Of a stretch of 64,000 nucleotides of DNA, positions 54,927 through 64,000 are shown piece after piece. The translations under genes were made by a program, and so were the position numbers. Position 1 is the first letter of the stretch. Each line of letters opens with the position of its first letter. Source of the stretch: Rhynchospora pubera (taxonomy: Eukaryota > Streptophyta > Magnoliopsida > Poales > Cyperaceae); the NCBI GenBank assembly GCA_028095005.1, contig CM051460.1, positions 289,494,653 to 289,558,652 on the forward strand, in the 5' to 3' direction. The notes beneath the pieces were generated by a model. That model did not search any database, was not told where the DNA came from, and saw nothing but the letters and a program-made list of their open reading frames with translations.

Positions 54927-57900
54927 TCCCAATCAAAGTACTAAACTGGAATATTAGGGGTCTAGGTCTCCCAGAGAAGAGAAAATACCTCTCTGATCTA
55001 ATTAGAATGGAGAATTTTAATATAGTTAGCTTACAAGAAACCAAAAAAAGCTCCTTTACTCATAGATTTCTGAGATCTCTTAGTAGGGACTTCAATTGGA
55101 GTTACTTGCCTTCTAGAGGCAGTTCAGGAGGAATCCTTGTAGGATTTAGTTATTCTCTTTTTGAAGTGTTGCACTGGGACATCAAAAGATTTACCCTTAG
55201 TGCCACTGTTAAAAATAAGGAAGACAATGTCAGTTGGGTCTTTACCTCAGTGTATGGCCCTGTACTTTCCCAGCACAAAGTTGCTTATTGGCAAGAACTA
55301 ACTGATATAGGTGTCTCTTTGACCCTCCATTGGTTAGTGGGAGGAGATTTCAATATTATTAGATGGGAAATGAGAAAAAAGGTCTCAACTTTGACATTAG
55401 GAATATGGCAATCTTTAACAGTTGGATTGATACCTTCAGTTTAAAAGATTTTAAAAGCAATGATAGGAAATACACATGGGCAAGAGGGGGTACAAGCAAA
55501 CAAAAAGCTTGTCTAGATAGATTTTTTGTTTGTCCTAAGTGGTTAACATTCTACCCCAATACCTTTTCTCATAGTATAAGAAGGGTCTTCTCTGATCATG
55601 CCCCCTTAGTACTAGGTTCAGATACCTCATCTAGAAGACCTCCTACCAAAATTTTCAGATTTGAAAATTTTTGGTTGGAAATTCCAGAACTTAAAGCTAG
55701 AATAAAAGGCTGGTGGCTTAGAAGCCAAGTCAATCCTAGCTGTAAAGGCCTCCAGTGGGTACAAAATATCGCTAACTTAAGAAAAAAGTTAAGAGGTTGG
55801 AGTGCTAATCTGAATAAAGAAATTAAGGACAAAAAGAACTATCTCTTGAATAACATTAATTCTCTTGATGATATACTGGATGAGAGAGATCTTGTAGAAG
55901 ATGAATTAGAAAATCTTTTCAGCTACAAAAAAGAATTAGCTGAAATTTATGCTGAAGAAAAAATACTCTGGAAACAGAGAGCTAAACTCAATTGGTTTAA
56001 AGATGGAGATGCTAATACTAAGTATTTTCATACAATTGCCAATCATAGACATAAGAGTAATAAAATAAATCATCTGTTAATTGAGGAGGACATATGTTTA
56101 GACCCTCTTCTTATACATAATCACATCATGTCCTTCTATGCCAATCTTTATGGCCAACAAGGTAATACTTGGGGTCAATTAGCAGATAACGTTTGGGATC
56201 CTTTAGAAATCATAAATGAGGAAGATAACCTCATTTTAACATCTCCTTTCACTGAAAAAGAGATTAAGGAAGCAGTTTTTAGTATGGGGGCTGATAAGGC
56301 CCCAGGTCCAGATGACTTCCCCATGTCCTTTTACCATAAATTCTGGGATATTATCGAAGGAGATGTTTTTACTCTCTTTGATGATTTTTATAAGGACAAG
56401 TTGGATATTTCCAAACTAAACAGAGCAGTCATTAGCCTAATCCCAAAAATTGCTGGTGCAAACAAAACTAAGGACTATAGACCTATTAGTCTCATAAATT
56501 GTAGTTTTAAGATTTTTACCAAAGTTTTAGCTAATAGATTAGCTCCCATTCTCTGTAAGATAATACAACCATCACAAAGTGCTTTCCTAAAGGAAAGATT
56601 TATTCTGGATGGTGTAGTTGCAGCACATGAGGTGCTGCACTCAGTTCATCTAACAAAGGAGAAAGATATTTTACTAAAGTTGGACTTTGAAAAAGCCTTT
56701 GATTATATAGATTGGAACTATCTTCTCACTTCTTTAAGGCAAAGAGGTTTCAACCAAAGATGGATTAATTGGATCCAAAAAATTTTAGAAGGAGGTAGGA
56801 CAACTGTTAATATAAATGGTACTTTAGGAAAGTATTTCTCTGTTAAAAGAGGTTTAAGACAAGGAGATCCTATATCTCCTTATCTTTTCATCTTAGCTGC
56901 TGAAGGATTAGCTAAGATGATCTCCAAAGGAGCCTCTTCTAATCATCTGCAAGGGTTAGGACCTTTGCTTCCTAATGGAGGAAAACTCATTCATCTGCAA
57001 TATGCAGATGACACATTGCTTTTTCTCAAAGCTGATAGGGAAGTAATAGATAGAATACAACTTACTCTCAAAACCTTTGAAGGACTCTCTGGTTTAAAAA
57101 TTAATTTTGCAAAATCAGAGTTAATCCCTTTAAATATCAATGAAGAAGAAACTAATTTATTTGCAAACTTGCTTAGTTGCAAAATAGGTACTTTACCCAT
57201 GAAATACTTGGGTATTCCTCTTCATTGGAAAGCTCCAAGTAAAAATGATTGGGAAATCATGTTAGAAAAAGTTAGGATTAAATTACCAGCCTGGAAAGAC
57301 AAAATGCTATCTATGGGGGGCAGACTAGTTCTTATAAACTCAACTCTGTCAGTTGTGCCTCTTTATCACTTAGCAATGTATAAAGCCCCAAGATGGGTAA
57401 TTGTGGCCTTAAATAAAATTAGGAGAACCTTCCTTTGGGGTGGTAATTCTCTTGGAGAAGGTAGAAAAGGGTATAATTTAGTTAGTTGGAACAATATCTG
57501 TAGAAGTAAAGAACATGGGGGTTGGAGTATTCTTGACCTTAACCAAATGAATTCTACTTTGTTAGGAAAATGGGCTTGGAAATTCATGCAAAAAGAAACT
57601 AAGGGTTTATGGTTAGATGTCATAAGATGTAAATACAAGTTTCATAACTCTTCCTTACTTTCCCCCTTCTGGTCAAATATTCTAAAGGTCATGCCTTTAG
57701 TCAAGATAGGATGTACTAGAGTAGGTAACGGCAAATTAGTTTCCTTCTGGTATGATAGATGGTATGATAATGAAACCATGAAGGATAAATTTCCTGTTTT
57801 GTTCTCTAAAGCTAAAAAGGATCATTACTCCATTGCTCAAATTTGGAACAATGGAAACCCTAATTTTAGACTCAAAAGAGGTTCTCCCATCCCTCTTAGA

Positions 57901-58691
57901 GAAGAGAAACATAATGCCATAAGTATTTTAGCAGACTTAGGACTTAATGATGAGTTAGATGATGTGATTTGGAATTGGGACAAATCTAGAACCTTTACTG
58001 TTAAGTCAATGTATACCTTTCTAAACAACGGGGGTATTATTACCAATTTGAAGGATTCTATTTGGAATCTAAAAATACCCCTGAAGGTTAAACTTTTCAA
58101 CTGGTTAGCCATTAGGAATAGAATTCTAACCAGAGATAACCTACAAGAGAAAGGCTGGCAAGGGACTAATACTTGTAATTTTTGTGACCATGTTGAGACA
58201 GTGGATATCTTTTTATCCATTGTCATCATGTGAAACCTTTCTGGAACTTGGTAACACAGTTTTGCCATTTAGGTCATACCTTAGATATTTCTAGCTTAGA
58301 CAATCTTGATAGTTCAACAAATGCTCTTAACTCGATCCAAAAAAAGTTTTTCAAAACTTTAATTGCTGTTTGGATTTGGACAATCTGGAATGAGAGAAAT
58401 AAACGAACTTTTAGTGACGCTAATGGTCAAAGTACAAGTTCACTCATTCTAGCAGCACTTCACCTTATGTATCTCTGGACAGGTACCACTTCAGGGTTGG
58501 AGCATCACATCAGGAGGAATATCAATGGGGCAAGCGGGTCTAACACCGAACCAAGAGATGCTCCTATAACTCAAGGGCGTCTGGGAAATGATACCGGCAC
58601 AAGAGGAACTGGTACTGGAGGAGACAACCAGTTGGATGAGGAGATCTTTTGGGGATCTAAGAGGGGTCTCGCTTACTGGGGTTTCCTTTAG
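54923..58691 (+). pseudogene. LINE ORF2: endonuclease, reverse transcriptase; two frameshifts
   Basis: The frame starts MIPIKVLNWNIRGLG, the APE endonuclease opening, with QETK and GGDFN motifs. It shifts near 55365-55385, beside an A run. It continues as the long frame to 58233, carrying the end of the endonuclease (FSDHAPLV), the RT core (LKLDFEKAFDYIDW, GLRQGDPISPYLF, catalytic YADD at about 57001-57012) and a zf-RVT-like region (PLKVKLFNWLAIRNR). A second shift near 58203-58210 moves the last part (HHVKPFWNL..VWIWTIWNERNKR) into a third frame that ends at 58691. In working copies the protein nicks target DNA and copies its own RNA. This one would be truncated. Confidence 0.9.
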
Positions 58692-58693
58692 CT

Positions 58694-58893
58694 TAAAGAA
58701 TCTTTGCAGTGTTTGGTTGTAACAGATTTTATTACTGTTCCTTTTCTTTCCTTTTTTTCCTTTTTCTTTACTTTCTTTTTTTGGCAAAATCACCTCTGGT
58801 GATTTTGATTTTTGTTGCTTTTTTGTAAACTCCTTTGCATCAGTAAAGTATGCAGGCTATTCCTTTTGGATAGCTTTTTTCAAAAAAAAAATC
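58694..58893 (+). other. LINE 3' UTR, hairpin and poly(A)
   Basis: A pyrimidine-rich trailer followed by GGCTATTCCTTTTGGATAGC, which can form a short stem, then a T run, C and about nine A residues. A 3' hairpin next to poly(A) recalls the micro-retroposons at 8644 and 13934, though the sequences differ. Confidence 0.7.
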
Positions 58894-58987
58894 TTGTTGT
58901 AGTTAACCCTGTCTTGTATTTATTATTTGCTAGTTATGTCGTTTTTTTTGTTTTTTTTTTTTTGCAGAGTAATTGATTGATTCTTAC

Positions 58988-60111
58988 AGAGTATGCATCA
59001 ACAGGGATAGCTAGAAATTCTGAGATTGTCACTGTCTGAGACTTGGGCTGGTCAATTCGCAATGCCAGATTAGGAACAGGTGCTGCATCGTACAATGGCC
59101 CGCGTGTGTCGAGGACAATTGGAGGCAGACCAGAGCAATCAGTTTATCTCAGCTAGTGGATGTATTATGTGAGAAGTCATTGTATACCTCGCAATGAACT
59201 CTGTGATTTCTACAATGTTTCTGTCAACGTAAAACTTCGTACCGCTAAATGCCTTGATGCCATATACATCTAGACAAATATAAGAGACAGAGAGTTAAAC
59301 GTTCCGATAGGGCGAAAGATAGTTGCTTTTTCATTATTTTTCAGAGCATCCTTGTAACAGTAATGTAATTCGATAAAGGAAAGCTATGCAGTAAAGGGAC
59401 TCATGCTGCCATTCATTGACCTAGGCTGTTCTGTGATGGCACAGTTCTTTAGGGAGTGCTCTTCCTCAATCCATTTGATTTATACTGGCCAAAAGAAAAT
59501 CATTTATAAAATAAGCCAGTATTACACGACATATGTGTATCATAATTAGAATAAAATTCTCAAAGAACCAATACATTGACTTAATCAGATTCACTAACAT
59601 CAGCATAATGCTATTTAATTTTTCTTATGCATATGAAGCATACATGAAGTTTGCTTTCCAGTTGATTTATGTGAGTAAAATTAACATTCATTCTCTACAT
59701 GCATTCCTGATCAACAAATAAAGAAGACATAGAAAACTAAAAGAAAGAAGAAGATAAAAAAGAGGATATATACCTGGGAAGGAGGAGTCAACCAAAACAC
59801 TATTAATCCAATCTAATTTAACCTTAGCTGCACAAATTTTAATTTACTTTCAGCTAAGCATAGAAAAAAAGGCTTTAAAGTTAAGAATTATGCAGCTAAA
59901 ATGAAAAGTAAATTAAAATAAGTAAAGTAAAGTTGAAGACCTGAAACAATGATTTACAAAATTTCCTCACAATTTCTTATGATTTATTATTAAACCAAAC
60001 GTCCATAGCGTTTTAGTTCTATTCTAACTGTAGCTGTAGAAATTTTAATTTACTCTTCAGTTAAAGGAGAGATATACCTGAAATTACATTGAAATCCACT
60101 GCACAGTCCAT
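58988..60111 (-). pseudogene. unrecognised multi-exon gene, frame broken at exon 4
   Basis: Starting at ATG 60111-60109, exons 60111-60078, 59827-59774 and 59269-59188 join in phase with GT-AG borders. They give a smooth protein start (MDCAVDFNVISAKVKLDWIN, later DVYGIKAFSGTKFYVDRN). Exon 4 (about 59152-58988) keeps a clearly protein-like frame (GLPPIVLDTRGPLYDAA.., ISEFLAIPVDAYS) and ends with a good donor, TCT|GTAAGA. Its first codons, however, contain a stop or shift after CTAG|CTGAG. Two further exon-like pieces lie beyond the LINE at 52684-52637 and 52465-52409 (..PLDNIPGLLAFSNLSEYF). Upstream, 60235-60191 ends in ATG|GTAAGT and is probably leader. I do not recognise the family. It may be a recent pseudogene, or a live gene whose exon 4 border I mis-set. 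Confidence 0.5.
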
Positions 60112-60730
60112 TGTTCATCCATTGCTTGGTAAATTTATATTAGAGCAAACTGCTATACAAAAAACGAAATCACGCAAACTTAAAACTTACCATTTGAGCA
60201 AACGGGAGAAAATAATGAGAGCTGGGAAAGGTAAGTAACAGTACCATTGAGAAGAAGGCGGGATGAAAACCCTTGGAACTTGGAAGACAACAGTAGCATT
60301 GAGATCCTTCTGGAGTCTGGACAACAACAGTAGCCTGTGGGTGGATAAGGGATGCAGAGTTGGTATAGATCTGAGTAATGGGATAGGGGATAAGGCCAGT
60401 GCAGGAAGAAAGAAGCGAAACCCTAGACCTAACGAAGAGAGAGGGAACATGGCTGAAGTCTGGACGAACCTTCGCGCGAGAGAGAAAAGGATAGCGACAG
60501 CTGACCTCCGCTCAAGATCAACTATGACGGCTTAGCTCGTGTGGCACGATGGAGAAAGTGGAGCCCAGCGCGAGCGGAAAGAAGGAATGGAGAGGAAGAA
60601 GAAAGGAGCCTTACGGGAGCGGGTGAAGAGAGGCGAATAGAAAATCTGGTTCCGAAACTTTAGTGGAGACGAAGGGCCAAGATGTAATCCATCGTGTACA
60701 GAACATGACACCACCGTTGCGATTTGAGCT
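60112..60730 (-). promoter_or_regulatory. likely first exon and promoter of the unrecognised gene
   Basis: GC-richer than its surroundings. A donor-like ATG|GTAAGT at 60191 and an acceptor ACCAAG at 60125 would splice a noncoding first exon to the start-codon exon. Open frames on both strands here (for example 60450-60187, minus) hit stops when spliced, so I treat the region as untranslated. Confidence 0.35.
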
Positions 60731-61853
60731 TTACCTACAATACTTTCAGGTTTGAACTTGAGTTACTTATAATTTCATTTTTGCACACTTGCATAATTTC
60801 CCTATTTTTCCTTTCTACTTTTTAGAACAAATTTGGTAGTCTTTTTCCTTTCTACTTATTTATGTTAAATTTTATTTTGTTCAATTAAACTGTCAGTTGA
60901 TAATCGTTGATGGATACAGATGAATCGATTATGCCATTATGGGCCAAATTTGATATGAAATGTTCCTAGTTTTGCAGTAATTGGCGTCTGCCGCTATTGC
61001 CATAAATTAATTTTTAATTAAAATCTAAGTCTCATGGGTCATGACCTCAAATTTATACTATAAAATTTTGTGGTTCTTGAAGCAAGGGTGGATATGGTAA
61101 GCCAGAATGGAGTCGTGCAATTGACTCCAATTTACTTTTTTTTTCAAAAATAAATTATTGGCATGCTATATAGTAGGTAAATTGGCCCACAAATAAACTT
61201 ATTTAATTTTTTATCACTTACATATTCTGAAATTGATTCTGTACCTCTTACAAAAAAAATTATTAAGGAAACAATAATTTTTTAATATACATGGGACACC
61301 AGTAATTTAAAATCTTGCCTCTGCCCTTGGCTTGGTATATTAAAAACAGTATATTCAGTAAATGGTTTAAAAATAAGAAAAAAAAGTCTTAAAACACCTC
61401 AGAATAATTATATATTTTTTGGTTTACCAATATATGCACACATTATATCAATTGAATGGGTAAAAAAATATATCTTCTTTGGCTGAAAAAAAAAACTGCT
61501 GCAGATTATGTGTAGCGTTCCATGCAACGGCATTGATAGAATGATAAATGCAAAGCAAAAGTAATAACATTCTATTGTATTAGAATACTACACATGCATT
61601 ATGTAATATATATTTGCTGCGGCTCTATTTTCATGTAAAGTTGGATCACAAATGGTAAATAATACATTGTCAGTATGTAATATGTATTATATTATATGCA
61701 TTATGTAATATACGTGTGAATTTGAATAATAGATAATATAAATGTTGCAATATTAATTGTTAAGCGGGTCACATCCGTCAAAAAAGAGTTCTACCAATAG
61801 CATAGAATCCACTTTCTAAAACATCTATATCTATATAAATATAATGTGTTTAA

Positions 61854-62010
61854 GGGGCGCTTGAATCAAATGGGAATTTGAGGAATTTTCTATTTTTAAA
61901 CATAAATTTATTATAAACAATTCAAACTCTTCATAAAATTACACACTTTCTAATACTTTATGCCTAGAAATAGAAAATTCCTCATATTTCTAAGCGATCC
62001 AAACTGCCCC
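61854..62010. mobile_element. Tourist-like MITE, family E relative, 157 bp
   Basis: Ends GGGGCGCTTGAATC and, inverted, GGGGCAGTTTGGATC, flanked by TAA at 61851-61853 and 62011-62013. The interior shares TTTATTATAAACAATTCAAA with family E. Confidence 0.72.
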
Positions 62011-62620
62011 TAATAAAATACATTTGACGAAGATCACAAATCTATCATATGCAATCTTTAAATCCGAACCTTCCCTCTCCCCAGTCTTCAAAAAAGGATT
62101 TTGCCACGCTGCATGAACAAAACATGTTTTACACTACTTCGAGACAAAGAATATAAATTGTATTAAATCTTAGTTCGAGACACTCGGTAATTCTCATAGA
62201 ACTTCCTACTTTAAAATCAGCTTATTAGAGTTGAGCAAAAAATAATTAATGATGGTAGCCCATAGTATTTCTAATTTGGAAACAATCAAGTAGGAGCGGA
62301 GTTAGGATTTTGACTCGATGAGGCAAGATTCATAACTAAAAGTAGAATTAAATTAATATAATAAATTTTTTTTAATATTTTTTAATACTAAGCATATTAT
62401 TAATAATTAAATAAGAAATTATCTTTTAAATGTATATTCCATCTTTAGATGAAGTGTCTACTATTTTCTGAAAAATTGTATTAGAGTTATTTAGTGAGTG
62501 ATTTTGTAGGTGATAATTTTCTTGCCTATGTGCTATGTATATATCCTTGAAATGAATAGTGACTTCTATAATTTTCGAAGAAATTATTATTGTACTAGGT
62601 ATGCCGTAAGCAGCACATGC

Positions 62621-62753
62621 AATTTTAACAAATTATAAAAATATGGAAAAATTTAACCTCAATTTTTAAAAAGAAAAAAATGTCTGCTATTTTTTAAATT
62701 AATAAAAAAGATGGAATTTTAACAAATTATAAAAATATGGAAAAAATTTAACA
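62621..62753 (+). repeat. spaced direct repeat of about 37 bp
   Basis: ATTTTAACAAATTATAAAAA.. continuing into TATGGAAAAA occurs at about 62621-62660 and again at about 62716-62753. The segment between is AT-rich and unrecognised. Confidence 0.7.
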
Positions 62754-63090
62754 GTATTTTTTTAAAACAAAATTTAGTTATTAATAATGTGTTTTATATT
62801 TTCTTTCAATCAATATTATGATTCATGTTTCTTGAAAAATAATTAAAACCTATTTGTCTTTAAATTTCGCATTGAAAAGGGGTTTGAGCTATCAAATAAG
62901 AAATAGCTGACACCATAATAGAATTGTGAAACAATACATGTACTTTTCCAATCGACCAATCATAAAAGACACTAGTGGACATTCGCGCGTTGCGCGATCT
63001 ATTTTTTAGGTGATGTTTATGGATCAATAAAAAAATTAATAAACTGGTGTCGCGCTTTGTAAAAACGGAAAAAAAAATTATTCATATTAC

Positions 63091-63190
63091 AATGATAGTA
63101 TAGTTGTTATATTGATGGTGTAATTATAATTAGATATAATAATGATAGTATAGTTGTTTTATTGATGGTGTAATTATAATTAGATATAAT
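63091..63190 (+). repeat. 50-bp tandem duplication
   Basis: Two adjacent 50-bp units (AATGATAGTATAGTTGTTAT.. and its copy) differ at one base. The duplication is recent and has no evident function. Confidence 0.9.
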
Positions 63191-64000
63191 GTTTAATTTA
63201 GCAGTTGGATTCCGTCTGCAAGGAAAAAAATCATAAATACTAATTTTGTTGCTGTGTCATATTTTGTTAGCTCTTTTATCATTCATATTAATTTTGTTGG
63301 AAAAAATCAATTAAGAAATACCTCCAAGTAATTCAAAAGCTATAGTAAAATTTGTTAATTTATTAATATTGATTGACGCACAGGGGATAAAGTTGATCAA
63401 GTTAGGCGCTACCACAAAAAAATTACAATTATTTCAGATTCCAGCTCTACTACAATTTGTTAATTAGCCCGGATTCAATGCTCTTGAAAATAAAATAAAA
63501 TTTTGAGATGTTTGTCCCAAACCGTGTGAGTCATCACGCATGAATCAAAATAGTTCATTGCAGTTCATTTATATTCGGTCCTAAGACAGGTAACAGGTAC
63601 ACACTAAACTTGTACCGTTGTACCAACCTCAATGCCTGATTTAAAGCCCAAGGAATCGACAGAAAATGTTTATAGTCCGTTTTGCATTATCAATATGAAA
63701 ACAATTACAATTCATATTTAAATCCATGGTTTGCCTTTGTCATGTACCCAAAGGAAAAAAAAATGTCCGATACCACTGTACCAACCTTAAAGCAGTATCA
63801 AATGACTTTAAGGTTATAAAATAGGGAATACAAAATGAATGATGTCTAGAGAGTGAAAATTAGTCTAGAAGAAATTGTACTGCATGTTGTTTCCATGAAG
63901 CACCAGTTTTGACCATAGACATGCTTAACAGAAATGGAAATCGACATGTATCAATCATGTATAGTTAAAGATCACTGAATGGTTACATGTAATGCTTATG

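Larger units (their letters stand above)
52772..58893 (+). mobile_element. L1-type LINE, near full length, decayed
   Basis: The element is bounded by a 13-bp duplication, TTGTTGTAGTTAA, at 52759-52771 and 58894-58906, with a poly(A) run before the right copy. ORF1 (52803-54926) has two in-frame stops. ORF2 (54923-58691) has two frameshifts, so it cannot supply its own proteins. Only about 31 bases precede ORF1, so the 5' end may be slightly truncated. The 3' end has a hairpin (GGCTAT..ATAGC) just before the A run. It is inserted in an intron of the minus-strand gene starting at 60111. Confidence 0.93.
60731..64000. other. intergenic, AT-rich, small repeats only
   Basis: No gene is seen. It holds a Tourist-like MITE (61854-62010), a spaced direct repeat (62621-62753) and a tandem duplication (63091-63190). 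Confidence 0.55.

Noticed and set aside
60187..60535. Overlapping frames on both strands near 60.3 kb
   Set aside because: Neither continues in phase when spliced to the supported exons. More likely untranslated first exon and promoter.

Overview
The window is nuclear DNA of a flowering plant, most likely a eudicot. The support is AT-rich intergenic DNA, GT-AG introns, a class I TCP gene, a GYF-domain translation regulator, a DUF4408 gene, a Ty1-copia element primed by initiator tRNA-Met, an L1-type LINE, a CACTA element and many small inverted-repeat elements. I cannot name the species.

Three host genes look intact: a DUF4408/DUF761 small membrane protein (9663-10205, +), a TCP20-like class I TCP transcription factor (35932-36834, +) and a 12-exon EXA1/GYF-domain gene (48635-41009, -). 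A fourth, unrecognised minus-strand gene starts at 60111. It has at least four well-phased coding exons, but its reading frame breaks at exon 4 and a LINE sits in its next intron.

Most of the rest is mobile DNA. (1) 697-6337 is a CACTA element with a 3-bp target duplication (AAT). It has no visible transposase and looks like two elements fused head to tail. Each half carries a cargo gene with a DUF4283-like domain, and that domain matches ORF1 of the LINE further along the window. (2) 14824-21573 is a Mutator-like element with a perfect 9-bp target duplication. Its inverted ends are built from ACGCGTTTATAAA palindromes. It carries an eleven-exon plant mobile domain (PMD) gene and a convergent, broken, unrecognised gene. 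(3) 25706-31136 is a complete, young Ty1-copia element with one LTR mismatch in 348 bp, a 1495-codon ORF and an odd dispersed palindromic motif. (4) 52772-58893 is a near-complete LINE with a 13-bp target duplication and decayed ORFs. (5) There are at least a dozen MITEs or MITE fragments in several families. (6) There are two very short (about 40-bp) poly(A)-tailed insertions with long target duplications. They share a hairpin whose stem shows a compensatory base-pair change.

There is no operon-like cooperation among the host genes. The functional groupings are within the transposons. I found no CRISPR array, rRNA or convincing tRNA gene. The strongest candidates for something undescribed are the micro-retroposons, the two-gene PMD Mutator-like element and the dimeric CACTA element with LINE ORF1-like cargo.
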